A stretch of 64,000 nt of DNA, from the NCBI RefSeq assembly GCF_022761035.1, contig NZ_JAKWJP010000004.1, forward strand, positions 496,001-560,000, written 5' to 3'. How positions within the stretch are numbered: the stretch's first letter is position 1; the number at the start of each line of letters is the position of its first letter. Below the pieces are notes generated by a model. The model did no database searches. It saw only the letters and a program-made list of their open reading frames with translations, and was not told the DNA's origin. Origin of the DNA: Microbacterium sp. SS28. Lineage in GTDB: Bacteria > Actinomycetota > Actinomycetes > Actinomycetales > Microbacteriaceae. The position numbers were made by a program, and so were the translations under genes. Of this stretch, positions 54,502-62,812 are shown piece by piece.

Positions 54502-55247
54502 GAGTCGGCCTCGCCCGCGGCGCCGGTGACCTCGGCGCGGAACTGGTACTTGTCGCCCCGGTAGAGGCACGTCGCGAGCATCACGACGCGTCCGGACCGA
54601 TCCGTGTCGACCATCCGAACCCGCAGACACGCCTGCTCGGCGCCGATGCCGAGGAGGTCGGCGCTCGCGGGATCGGGGAGGATCGGCTCGATGCGCATGC
54701 TCGCGGCGCTCGCCACGAGGCCGTGCCGCGCCGCGAGGACCTCGTAGAGAGAACCCCCCAGGTCGTCGTGTGTCAGGTGCGGGGCGTACGACACCGGGAT
54801 GCTGACGCTCTCGATCGCGACGGGCTCGTCGTTGCCGAGACGCAGGCGCGAGATCCAGAAGACGGGCGACCCGACCGGGATGCGCAGCCGGGTCGCGAGC
54901 GCGTCGTCGGCGGTGATCGTGCGGAAGTCGAGGATGCGGCTGCTCGGCTCGATGCCGCGCGACCGCATGTCGTGCGTGAACGACGTGAGGCCGATGACGC
55001 GCAGGACGGGGCTGAAGACGATGTAGGTGCCCGAGCCGTGGCGCCGGTCGAGGAGCCCCTCGACCACGAGCTCGTCGACGGCCGCGCGCAGCGTCATGCG
55101 CGCGACGCCCCACTCTGCGGAGAGGTCGCGCTCGCTCGGCAGCCGACGCCCGGGGCCGAGCTCGGCGATCAGGTCACGCAGACGCCCGCGGAGCAGATCG
55201 CGGGTGCGTGTCTTCGACGTTGAAAGCACCAGGAGAGTAGAACTCAT
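54498..55247 (-). CDS. GntR/HutC family regulator (DasR/NagR-like)
   Basis: The product is 249 aa. A GntR winged helix-turn-helix (about 14-76: 'LPSERDLSAEWGVARMTLRAAVDELVVEGLLDRRHGSGTY' described by position) is joined to a UTRA effector domain ('SFTHDMRSRGIEPSSRIL', 'GSPVFWISRLRLGNDEPVAIE', 'YQFRAEV'). DasR/NagR relatives bind GlcN-6-P or GlcNAc-6-P and repress amino-sugar genes. It heads the kinase-SIS-GH84-importer operon, and dre-like sites lie in front of it, so it likely represses the operon and itself. Confidence 0.9.
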   Translation of the reverse strand: MSSTLLVLSTSKTRTRDLLRGRLRDLIAELGPGRRLPSERDLSAEWGVARMTLRAAVDELVVEGLLDRRHGSGTYIVFSPVLRVIGLTSFTHDMRSRGIEPSSRILDFRTITADDALATRLRIPVGSPVFWISRLRLGNDEPVAIESVSIPVSYAPHLTHDDLGGSLYEVLAARHGLVASAASMRIEPILPDPASADLLGIGAEQACLRVRMVDTDRSGRVVMLATCLYRGDKYQFRAEVTGAAGEADS

Positions 55248-55267
55248 TCGTCGGCGATCTGCAAATC

Positions 55268-55281
55268 CGGACTAGACCACT
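55268..55281 (-). promoter_or_regulatory. Degenerate dre-like site at the GntR gene start
   Basis: CCGGACTAGACCAC keeps one full half (TAGACCAC) of the DasR consensus core GTGGTCTAGACCAC and differs at three positions in the other. It lies about 20 bases before the start codon. Confidence 0.45.
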
Positions 55282-55403
55282 TGACGGAGCACGGGGCGGC
55301 GATCGGTGGACCGCATCGAATCGCCTTCACCTCGACATACGCGGCGATCAGTCGACGGACGGGCCGTGAAAAATAGACCAGCGTGCACGGCTTGCGCGCC
55401 GAG

Positions 55404-55417
55404 GTGGACTAGACCAC
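55404..55417. promoter_or_regulatory. dre-like (DasR/NagR-type) operator
   Basis: GTGGACTAGACCAC differs at a single base from the dre core GTGGTCTAGACCAC known from Streptomyces. It sits in the 228-bp divergent region between the GntR gene and the GNAT gene, and shares a 14-base string (GGACTAGACCACTT) with the site at 55270. The rest of the interval holds no gene. Confidence 0.7.
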
Positions 55418-55475
55418 TTCTCGGCACGTGGCCCGGAAGAGGAGATGCTGCGGCCCGTTCGGCTATCGTGTCGGC

Positions 55476-56057
55476 GTGCTCACACGCGCCGCTCGACTCG
55501 ACGACCTTCCTGCCGCCTACCGCGTCTGCCACGAGACGGGACTGCCCGACGACGGTTCGCCGCGGTCTCCCGAACTGCTCGGCCACGTCTATGTGGGGCC
55601 GTACCTCGTCGCCCCCGGCGCGCGTGCCGTCGTCGTCGTCGACGGCGAGGGCGTCGGGGGCTATCTCCTCTGCGCCCGCGACACCCGGTCGCACGAGGCC
55701 TGGGTCGAGCAGCACTGGCTGCCGGGCCTGCGCGTCGACCATCCGCTCGACTTCCCTCGGTCTCCCGCCGATCAGGAGATCGTGGAGCTCTTGCACACGC
55801 CGGCGATCGCACCCGAATCCGTCGTCGCGGGCTTCCCCGCCCACATGCACATCGATCTGTTCGAGCGGCTGCAGGGTCGGGGGCTCGGAAGCACGCTCAT
55901 CGGAGACCTCTTCGCGGATCTCGCCCGAGAGGGGATCCCGGGGATCCACCTGGGCGTCGGCGTCGACAACGCGGGCGCCATCCGTTTCTACGGCCGCCTC
56001 GGTTTCGTCGAACTCATGCGGGACGCCTCCGCCGTGTACATGGGTCGCCGACTCTAG
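55476..56057 (+). CDS. GNAT family N-acetyltransferase
   Basis: The product is 193 aa from GTG 55476. The acetyl-CoA site is 'ERLQGRGLGSTLIGDLFADLAREG' (about 129-152, QxxGxG/A pattern), followed by 'LGVGVDNAGAIRFYGRLGFVEL', typical of GNAT C-termini. The closest resemblance is to OGA-type/bacterial GNATs found near GH84 genes and annotated as 'O-GlcNAcase-like acetyltransferase'; this is only suggestive. It is divergent from the GntR operon and might share its dre-like operator. Substrate unknown. Confidence 0.82.
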   Translation: MLTRAARLDDLPAAYRVCHETGLPDDGSPRSPELLGHVYVGPYLVAPGARAVVVVDGEGVGGYLLCARDTRSHEAWVEQHWLPGLRVDHPLDFPRSPADQEIVELLHTPAIAPESVVAGFPAHMHIDLFERLQGRGLGSTLIGDLFADLAREGIPGIHLGVGVDNAGAIRFYGRLGFVELMRDASAVYMGRRL

Positions 56058-56066
56058 GCTTGACCC

Positions 56067-56570
56067 GTGAGTGAATTCGTCGTCAGGCCCGCGACGGCCC
56101 TCGACGTCCGGGGCATCTGGGAGATGCTCGACCCCTTCGTCCAGCGGCGGATCCTGCTCGGCAAGGACATCGTCGTGCTGTACGAGTCAGTGCAGCAGTT
56201 CCTCGTGGTGGAGGACGAGACGGGAAGGCTCGTCGGCTGCGGCGCCCTGCACGTCATGTGGGAGGACCTCGGCGAGATCCGCACGCTCATCGTCGTCGAC
56301 GAATGGCTGCACCGAGGAGTCGGGCGCGTCATCGTCGAGGGGCTCGAGGAGAACGCGCGGGCGCTCGGCCTCCGTCGCCTGTTCTGCCTCACGTTCGAGG
56401 TCGACTTCTTCACGCGCCGCGGGTTCTCGCCGATCGGCGAGCAGGTCGTCGATCCCGACGTCTACTCGCAGCTCATCCGCTCTCCCGACGAGGGCGTCGC
56501 GGAGTTCCTCGACCTCGCGCACGTCAAGCCGAACACCCTCGGCAACACCCGCATGATCAAGCAGCTCTGA
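56067..56570 (+). CDS. Amino-acid N-acetyltransferase (ArgA-like GNAT)
   Basis: The product is 167 aa from GTG 56067, 9 bases after the previous gene. 'RPATALDVRGIWEMLDPFVQRRIL' and 'LYESVQQFLVVED' at the N-terminus and 'DEWLHRGVGRVIVEGLEENARALG' for acetyl-CoA resemble the short actinobacterial N-acetylglutamate synthase (M. tuberculosis Rv2747 type). It would acetylate glutamate at the start of arginine synthesis. The C-terminal 'KPNTLGNTRMIKQL' is typical of these proteins. Confidence 0.82.
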   Translation: MSEFVVRPATALDVRGIWEMLDPFVQRRILLGKDIVVLYESVQQFLVVEDETGRLVGCGALHVMWEDLGEIRTLIVVDEWLHRGVGRVIVEGLEENARALGLRRLFCLTFEVDFFTRRGFSPIGEQVVDPDVYSQLIRSPDEGVAEFLDLAHVKPNTLGNTRMIKQL

Positions 56571-56619
56571 CGAGCGCGCCCCGGTCGGAACAGCCCGGCG
56601 GCCCACGTAGCCTGGAAGC

Positions 56620-57321
56620 ATGACCCGAGCTCGGCCGCGTACGCGGCGACGCTCCGCCGCGGTGTATCGCCGCCGGCGGCTCGTCGTGCTGCTCGGGGTC
56701 CTCGCGCTCGTCGCGGCCGTCGTGTGGCTCGTCGTCGCGCAGCCCTGGCGCGGCATGGCCTGGCCGTGGGACCAGCCCGCAGACCCGACGCCGTCGGCCT
56801 CGCCGTCCGCGACGCCGTCCGCGACATCCACTCCCACACTGACCCCCTCGGACGCTCCGACGGTGTCCGAGACGCCGACCCCTTCGCCGACCGCCGACGC
56901 CGTCGGCACCGCGAAGCCGTGCGTCGCGCGAGACATCCTGGTCGAAGCGCTGTCGGACGCCGACACCTACGCCGGCGGGCAGAACCCCCAGCTCTCGATC
57001 CGGCTCACGAACCAGGGCGACGCCGACTGCACGCTCAACGTCGGCACGACGACCCAGATGTTCACTGTCTCGAGCGGCAGCGACGTGTGGTGGCGCTCGA
57101 CCGACTGCCAGACCGAGCCGAGCGACATGATCGCGACGATCGCGGCGGGTCAGACCGTCTCGAGCGCGACGCCCGTCGTGTGGGACCGCACGCGCTCGTC
57201 GGTCTCGACGTGCGACACGGCGAACCGCCCCGTCGCCCCCGGTGGAGGGGCCTCGTACCACGTGACCGTCGAGATCGGCGGCATCCCGGCGTCCACGTCG
57301 AAGCAGATCCTGCTCTACTGA
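56620..57321 (+). CDS. Membrane-anchored DUF4232-like extracellular protein
   Basis: The product is 233 aa. A very Arg-rich start, one membrane helix (about 20-41), and a Pro/Thr/Ser linker (about 50-95) precede an extracellular beta domain. It has four cysteines ('KPCVARDI', 'DADCTLNVG', 'TDCQTEPSD', 'STCDTANR'), likely in two disulfides, and 'LSIRLTNQGDADCTLNVG' recalls DUF4232/immunoglobulin-like folds. Function unknown. It stands alone and is convergent with the permease gene. Confidence 0.78.
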   Translation: MTRARPRTRRRSAAVYRRRRLVVLLGVLALVAAVVWLVVAQPWRGMAWPWDQPADPTPSASPSATPSATSTPTLTPSDAPTVSETPTPSPTADAVGTAKPCVARDILVEALSDADTYAGGQNPQLSIRLTNQGDADCTLNVGTTTQMFTVSSGSDVWWRSTDCQTEPSDMIATIAAGQTVSSATPVVWDRTRSSVSTCDTANRPVAPGGGASYHVTVEIGGIPASTSKQILLY

Positions 57322-57403
57322 CGGCTGCGCCTACCCGCCTGCCGCCGCGCCGGCGAGCCGGCGAGCCGGGCCTGCCGCGCCCCGTCCCGGCCCAGAAGGC
57401 GAA

Positions 57404-57431
57404 GGGCCGGATCGCCCCCGCGATCCGGCCC
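57404..57431. terminator. Bidirectional terminator between the DUF4232-like and permease genes
   Basis: A perfect 12-bp stem (57404-57415 with 57420-57431, 4-nt loop) between convergent genes. No strong T-run on either side, so strength is uncertain. Confidence 0.65.
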
Positions 57432-57449
57432 CCGTTCCCCCTGGTCGAA

Positions 57450-59009
57450 CTACTGCTTGCCGCCGAACACCTCGCCCTCCATGGCGTCGTAGCCCTCCGC
57501 CTGCGGGTCGCGGTGCTGACCTCCCGAGAGCGCGTACTCCTCCTCCGGAGAGAGCACGAGACGGTGGCGTCCGACGAGCGCGAAGATGACGAGGCCGATG
57601 ACGTAGAACACGAGGATTGCGATGATCGCCGCCGTGTATCCCGGGTTGAGGAACTGCCCGACGAACGTCGCGAGGGCGATGAGGCCGGCGACGACCGCTC
57701 CCGTGATGCCCACCGGGCTCTTGTACGGCCGCGAGACGTCGGGGAGCTTCACCTTGAGCAGCACGTACGAGACCATCTGCAGAAGATACGCGATGACCGC
57801 GCCCCACACGGCGATGTTGAGCACGATCGCGTTCGAGACGGCGCCGATCTCCTCGTTCGCCCGCGTGATGAGGTCGACCGCGAGCAGGACGACGAAGCCG
57901 ACCACGGCGCCGGTGAGCAGCGCGACCCACGGGGTCTGACGCTTGCCTGTCAGTGAGAGGAACTTCGGGTAGTAGCCGGCCCGAGACAGCGAGTACATGT
58001 TGCGTCCGTACGCGAACATGATGCCCTGCAGCGACGCGAGCAGACCGATGAGAGCGAACAGCGACAGCACGGCCGCGAGCTCGGCAGGAAGGAACGCGCG
58101 GAAGCCGTCGAGCAGCGGCTCGCCGCTCGCGGCTATCGCGGCCGAGCCCGTCACCGCGGGGTTGAGGAAGAGCACGAGCGCACCCGTGAAGATCAGGGTG
58201 ACGAGGCCCCAGATGCCCGCACGCGGGATGTCCTTCTGCGGGTTGTGCGCCTCCTCTGCGGCGAGCGGCAGCTCCTCGATGCCGAGGAAGAACCACATCG
58301 CGAAGGGGAGCGCGAACAGGATGCCCATGAATCCGAACGGCAGGAACTCCGATGAACCCGCGACGGTTTCGTCGGGCGCGATGTCCCACACGCGCGCGAA
58401 GTCGACGGCGCCGTTGGCGAACGCGAGGATCGCGAACAGGACGAGGATGCCGACCGTGAGGATCGAGACGACGATCGCGAACCGGAACGAGATCGCCGCT
58501 CCTGCCGCGTTGAGTGCGATGAAGACGGCGTAGAGGACGATCCACCAGACCCACTGCAGTCCGAGCGCCTTCAGGTCGAACGCGCCGTCGGACAGGATCG
58601 AGAAGATGCCGTTGAGGTAGTCGGCCGAGAACAGGACGATGACACCCGTTGTGAAGACGTACTCGATCGTCTCGGCGAAGCCCGTGATGAAGCCGCCCCA
58701 CGGCCCCATCGCCGATCGCGCGAACGAGTAGGCGCCGCCCGTGTGCGGAAGGGCTGCCGACATCTCGCCGATCGAGAACAGCATCCCGAAGTACATGATG
58801 ACGATGATGATCGTCGCGACCAGCAGGCCGCCCCAGCCGGCCGATCCGAGGCCGAAGTTCCAGCCTGAGAAGTCGCCCGACACGACGGCCGCGACGCCGA
58901 GACCCCACAGACCCCAGAAGCCCGCGGCCCGAGTGAGCTGACGTTTCTGGAAGTACTCGCTGCCGGCCTGGGTGTAGGTGACACCGCCGACGGACCGGGA
59001 ATCGGACAT
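57450..59009 (-). CDS. APC superfamily amino acid/ethanolamine permease
   Basis: The product is 519 aa with about 12 membrane helices. The N-terminal 'GFWGLWGLGVAAVVSGDFSGWNFGL' and 'GMLFSIGEMSAALPHTGGAYSFARSAMGPWGGF' (about residues 31-108) are very like the ethanolamine permease (Eat) subfamily. The transporter would import ethanolamine or a related amine by proton symport. It is divergent from the glutamine-synthetase-like gene, with a palindromic operator between them. The substrate is inferred from subfamily and neighbours. Confidence 0.85.
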   Translation of the reverse strand: MSDSRSVGGVTYTQAGSEYFQKRQLTRAAGFWGLWGLGVAAVVSGDFSGWNFGLGSAGWGGLLVATIIIVIMYFGMLFSIGEMSAALPHTGGAYSFARSAMGPWGGFITGFAETIEYVFTTGVIVLFSADYLNGIFSILSDGAFDLKALGLQWVWWIVLYAVFIALNAAGAAISFRFAIVVSILTVGILVLFAILAFANGAVDFARVWDIAPDETVAGSSEFLPFGFMGILFALPFAMWFFLGIEELPLAAEEAHNPQKDIPRAGIWGLVTLIFTGALVLFLNPAVTGSAAIAASGEPLLDGFRAFLPAELAAVLSLFALIGLLASLQGIMFAYGRNMYSLSRAGYYPKFLSLTGKRQTPWVALLTGAVVGFVVLLAVDLITRANEEIGAVSNAIVLNIAVWGAVIAYLLQMVSYVLLKVKLPDVSRPYKSPVGITGAVVAGLIALATFVGQFLNPGYTAAIIAILVFYVIGLVIFALVGRHRLVLSPEEEYALSGGQHRDPQAEGYDAMEGEVFGGKQ

Positions 59010-59084
59010 GGAGGGCTCCTCGCTCTCGGGGGAAGCGCGCGCGATTTCACGGGATGGATCGCGTCTGGCATAGAGAATGGCGCG

Positions 59085-59107
59085 AAAGGTAGTTGGTGTC
59101 TACCTTT
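59085..59107. promoter_or_regulatory. Palindromic operator between permease and glutamine-synthetase-like genes
   Basis: AAAGGTAG and CTACCTTT (59085-59092 and 59100-59107) form a perfect 8-bp inverted repeat with a 7-base spacer, 75 bases from the permease start and 86 from the ligase start. It is a good candidate for the FadR-type regulator encoded at 63701. Confidence 0.6.
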
Positions 59108-59193
59108 AGAGGTGAATTCGTCGCGGCATAGGCTCAGGATCCAAGAGAAGCAGCCTCACAATGGACGCGGCTCATACCAATGGAGGGTGACGG

Positions 59194-60549
59194 ATGCCGG
59201 GAAACCTGAGTGTGTCGCAACTGGATGCCGCGATCGCGGCCGGCGAGATCGACACAGTCGTCGTGGCCTTCGCCGACGCCCAGGGCCGCCTCGTCGGCAA
59301 GCGCGTCTCGGCGCGCCTCTTCCAGGAGGAGGTCCTGCCGCACGGGGCCGAGGCATGCAACTACCTGCTGTCGGTCGACGTCGACATGAACACCGTCGAC
59401 GGCTACGCGATGTCGAGCTGGGAGAAGGGGTACGGCGACATGATGCTGCTCTCCGACCCCGCGACGCTGCGCCGCATCCCGTGGCTCCCTGGTTCGGCTC
59501 TCGTCTTCGCCGACCTCGCGTGGGAGGGCGGCGCCCCCGTCGTGCAGTCGCCCCGCGAGATCCTCAAGGCGCAGCGCGCGCGCCTCGCCGAACGCGGGCT
59601 CGTCGCCTACTCCGGCACCGAGCTCGAGTTCATCGTCTTCGACGAGACGTATCGGGACGCCTGGGCCAAGGGGTATCGCGACCTGAAGCCCTCGACCGAC
59701 TACAACGTCGACTACGACCTGCTCGCGTCCGGCCGGCTCGAGCCGCTGCTGCGCGACATCCGTCTCTCGATGGACGGCGCCGGTCTCTACACCGAGGGCG
59801 TCAAGGGGGAGTGCAACCTCGGCCAGCAGGAGATCGCCTTCCGCTACGCCGAAGTGCTCGAGACCGCCGACCAGCACACGCTCTACAAGAGCGGTGCCAA
59901 GGCGATCGCCGACGCGCACGGAAAGGCCATCACGTTCATGGCGAAGTTCAACGAGCGCGAGGGCAACAGCTGCCACATCCACCTCTCGGTGCGTTCGGAC
60001 GACGGCGATACGGTCATGGCGGGCGACGGCTCGCACGGGTTCAGCCCGCTCATGGAGCACTGGATCGCCGGCATCCTCGCGACCCTCCGCGAGTTCACGC
60101 TGCTCTACGCGCCGACGATCAACTCGTACAAGCGTTTCGCGCGGGGGTCGTTCGCGCCGACGGGCGTCGCGTGGGGCGTCGACAACCGCACGTGCGCGCT
60201 GCGCGTCATCGGACACGGCGCGTCGCTGCGCGTCGAGAACCGGGTGCCCGGCGGCGACGTGAACCCCTACCTCGGGATCGCCGCGATCATCGCGGGCGGT
60301 CTGCACGGCATCGAGAACGAGCTGCCGCTGCCCGACCCGCTCGCGGGCAACGCGTACACTTCCGGAGTCGACCACCTCCCGACGACGCTGCGCGAGGCCG
60401 CCCAGCTGTTCGCCGACTCGGCCATCGCACGCACCGCCTTCGGCGACGAGATGGTCGAGCACTACCTGAACCAGGCGCGCGTCGAGGTCGAGGCCTACGA
60501 CGCCGCCGTGACGGACTGGGAGCGCGTGCGTGGCTTCGAAAGACTCTGA
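59194..60549 (+). CDS. Glutamine-synthetase-like gamma-glutamyl-amine ligase (GlnA4/PuuA type)
   Basis: The product is 451 aa with GGAGG before the ATG. Metal and glutamate motifs of the glutamine synthetase fold are kept: 'YSGTELEFIVF', 'GECNLGQQEIAFRYA', 'NSCHIHLSV', 'NRTCALRVIGHG' and 'ENRVPGGDVNPYL'. The N-terminal beta-grasp part is short ('VVVAFADAQGRLVGKRV'). It is of the GlnA-like class that makes gamma-glutamyl-putrescine or gamma-glutamyl-ethanolamide from glutamate, amine and ATP. The divergent ethanolamine-type permease makes ethanolamine the better guess. Confidence 0.87.
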   Translation: MPGNLSVSQLDAAIAAGEIDTVVVAFADAQGRLVGKRVSARLFQEEVLPHGAEACNYLLSVDVDMNTVDGYAMSSWEKGYGDMMLLSDPATLRRIPWLPGSALVFADLAWEGGAPVVQSPREILKAQRARLAERGLVAYSGTELEFIVFDETYRDAWAKGYRDLKPSTDYNVDYDLLASGRLEPLLRDIRLSMDGAGLYTEGVKGECNLGQQEIAFRYAEVLETADQHTLYKSGAKAIADAHGKAITFMAKFNEREGNSCHIHLSVRSDDGDTVMAGDGSHGFSPLMEHWIAGILATLREFTLLYAPTINSYKRFARGSFAPTGVAWGVDNRTCALRVIGHGASLRVENRVPGGDVNPYLGIAAIIAGGLHGIENELPLPDPLAGNAYTSGVDHLPTTLREAAQLFADSAIARTAFGDEMVEHYLNQARVEVEAYDAAVTDWERVRGFERL

Positions 60550-61357
60550 CCGTCGGCCCGTCATCGGGCTCACGACGTATCTCGAGCAGGCCAAGCAGGG
60601 GGTGTGGGACGTCCGCGCGGCCTTCCTGCCGCAGCAGTACTTCGACTCGGTGACATCGTCGGGCGGCGTCGCCGTGCTCCTCCCGCCACAGCCGGCTCCG
60701 GATGCCGCGGCCGAGGCGGTCCTCGACGGACTCGACGGACTCATCCTCACGGGAGGCGTCGACGTGCAGCCCGAGCTGTACGGCCAGGAGCGGCATCCGT
60801 CGACCGACCCGGCGCGCGCCGATCGCGACGCGTGGGAGCTCGCGCTGTTCCGCGGGGCGGAGGAGCGGCGCATCCCGGTGCTCGCGATCTGCCGCGGTCT
60901 GCAGCTCGTCAACATCGCGCGCGGCGGGACGCTGCACCAGCACCTGCCCGAGGCCCTCGGCACCGAGCGGTATCGCGTCGGCGGCGGCGTCTTCGCGTCG
61001 AACACGGTCGAGGTCGCTCCCGACACGCGCCTCGCCGGGATGCTCGGGGACGGCGCCTTCGACGTGCACAGCTACCACCACCAGGGCGTCGACCGGCTGG
61101 GCGACGGGCTCATCGTCACGGCGTCGACCGACGACGGACTCGTTCAGGCCTTCGAATCCGACGGCGACGGGTACGTCGTCGGCGTGCAGTGGCACCCCGA
61201 GGAGAACGCGGAGGACAAGCGGCTCTTCGCGGGGCTCGTGGCCGAGGCATCCGTCTACGCCGCTGCGAAGCGCGGCTCCGCCTCTGCGATCCCCCGGTCC
61301 ACCGGCTCGGGGACCGACATCCGCTCGAAGACCGACCTTCGGGGAGTGAGCGCATGA
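60530..61357 (+). CDS. Gamma-glutamyl amide hydrolase (PuuD-like class I glutamine amidotransferase)
   Basis: The product is 275 aa from GTG 60530, overlapping the ligase gene by 20 bases. The nucleophile is Cys121 in 'AICRGLQLVN', with His222 and Glu224 in 'VQWHPEE', the peptidase C26 triad as in PuuD. It cleaves gamma-glutamyl amides to free glutamate and the oxidised amine product in the cytosol. The last about 25 residues are Ser/Arg-rich. It overlaps the dehydrogenase gene by 4 bases. Confidence 0.9.
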   Translation: MASKDSDRRPVIGLTTYLEQAKQGVWDVRAAFLPQQYFDSVTSSGGVAVLLPPQPAPDAAAEAVLDGLDGLILTGGVDVQPELYGQERHPSTDPARADRDAWELALFRGAEERRIPVLAICRGLQLVNIARGGTLHQHLPEALGTERYRVGGGVFASNTVEVAPDTRLAGMLGDGAFDVHSYHHQGVDRLGDGLIVTASTDDGLVQAFESDGDGYVVGVQWHPEENAEDKRLFAGLVAEASVYAAAKRGSASAIPRSTGSGTDIRSKTDLRGVSA

Positions 61358-62718
61358 GCACGACTTTCACGCTCATCGACCCGGCGACGGGGCTGGCGTT
61401 CCAGGACGTCCCGCGCGCCTCCCTCGAGGAGGTCGACGCCGCGATCGCTGCGGCCGTCGTCGCGCAGCGTGCGTGGGCCGCGCTCGCGCCGCTGGCCCGG
61501 GCCGATGCGCTGCGCTCGTTCGCGCGGATCGTCGAGGAGCACGTCGAAGAGCTCGCGCAGCTCGAGGTGCGCAATTCGGGGCATCCGATCTCGTCCGCCC
61601 GATGGGAGGCGTCGCACGTCGCGCAGGTGCTCAACTTCTACGCGGGCGCGCCCGAGCGGCTGAACGGGCAGCAGATCCCCGTCGCGGGCGGGCTCGATGT
61701 GACCTTCCACGAGCCGTACGGCGTCGTCGGGATCATCGTGCCGTGGAACTTCCCCATGACGATCGCGTCGTGGGGCTTCGCGCCGGCGCTCGCCGCGGGC
61801 AACGCCGTCGTGCTCAAGCCCGCCGAGCTCACGCCGCTCACGGCGGTGCGCCTCGGCGAGCTCGCTCTCGAAGCGGGGCTCCCCGGGGGCCTCTTCGCGG
61901 TCATCACGGGCTCGGGCTCGGTCGTCGGAGAGCGGTTCGTGTCGCATCCCGACGTGCGCAAAGTCGTCTTCACCGGATCGACGGATGTCGGCGTCGAGGT
62001 CGCCGCCGGGTGCGCGCGGGGCCTCAAGCCCGTGACCCTCGAGCTCGGCGGCAAGAGCGCCAACATCGTCTTCGCGGACGGCGACCTCGAGAAGGCCGCC
62101 GCGGCCGCGCCGGGCGCCGTCTTCGACAATGCGGGACAGGACTGCTGCGCACGCAGCCGCATCCTCGTGCAGCGCTCGGTGTACGACCGGTTCCTCGAGC
62201 TGCTCGAACCCGCCGTCGCCGCGTGGCGCGTCGGCGACCCGTCGCTCGAGTCGACCGAGATGGGCCCGCTCATCTCGGCGGCGCACCGCGACACCGTCGC
62301 GTCGTTCCTCGAGGGAGCGGATGTCGCCTTCCGCGGCTCGGCCCCGTCGGGCGACGGCTTCTGGATGGCGCCGTCCGTCGTGCTCGCGTCGCCGGGCGAC
62401 CGCATCGCGCGGGAGGAGGTCTTCGGGCCCGTCGTCGCGGTGCTGCCCTTCGAAGACGAGGCCGACGCGATCCGGCTCGCGAACGACACGATCTACGGCC
62501 TCGCCGGGTCGCTCTGGACCGAGAACCTCGGCCGCGCCGTGCGCGTCGCGCGGGGCGTCAAGAGCGGCGTGCTGTCGGTCAACTCGCACTCGTCGGTGCG
62601 CTACTGGACGCCGTTCGGAGGCATGAAGGCCTCGGGTCTCGGCCGCGAGCTCGGCCCCGACGCGGCGGAGCACTTCACCGAGACCAAGAACGTCTTCTTC
62701 GCGACGGATGCCTCGTGA
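61354..62718 (+). CDS. Aldehyde dehydrogenase (PuuC/betaine-aldehyde-dehydrogenase-like)
   Basis: The product is 454 aa, slightly short for the family. Cofactor and catalytic features are 'VPWNFPMTIASW', 'FTGSTDVGVEV', the general base Glu230 in 'LELGGKSANIV' and the nucleophile Cys264 in 'NAGQDCCARS'. It oxidises an aldehyde to an acid with NAD(P)+. In this operon the likely substrate is a gamma-glutamylated amino-aldehyde made by the SDR downstream. Translation is coupled to the hydrolase gene. Confidence 0.9.
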   Translation: MSTTFTLIDPATGLAFQDVPRASLEEVDAAIAAAVVAQRAWAALAPLARADALRSFARIVEEHVEELAQLEVRNSGHPISSARWEASHVAQVLNFYAGAPERLNGQQIPVAGGLDVTFHEPYGVVGIIVPWNFPMTIASWGFAPALAAGNAVVLKPAELTPLTAVRLGELALEAGLPGGLFAVITGSGSVVGERFVSHPDVRKVVFTGSTDVGVEVAAGCARGLKPVTLELGGKSANIVFADGDLEKAAAAAPGAVFDNAGQDCCARSRILVQRSVYDRFLELLEPAVAAWRVGDPSLESTEMGPLISAAHRDTVASFLEGADVAFRGSAPSGDGFWMAPSVVLASPGDRIAREEVFGPVVAVLPFEDEADAIRLANDTIYGLAGSLWTENLGRAVRVARGVKSGVLSVNSHSSVRYWTPFGGMKASGLGRELGPDAAEHFTETKNVFFATDAS

Positions 62719-62812
62719 CGAGCCAGACGTCCCCGCGCTTTGGCCGCTCGCCGCGGCATCCGTCCCCGCGCCGAAGCGCTCGCGAGCAGGAAACCAGCAC
62801 CAGAGGAGCAGC

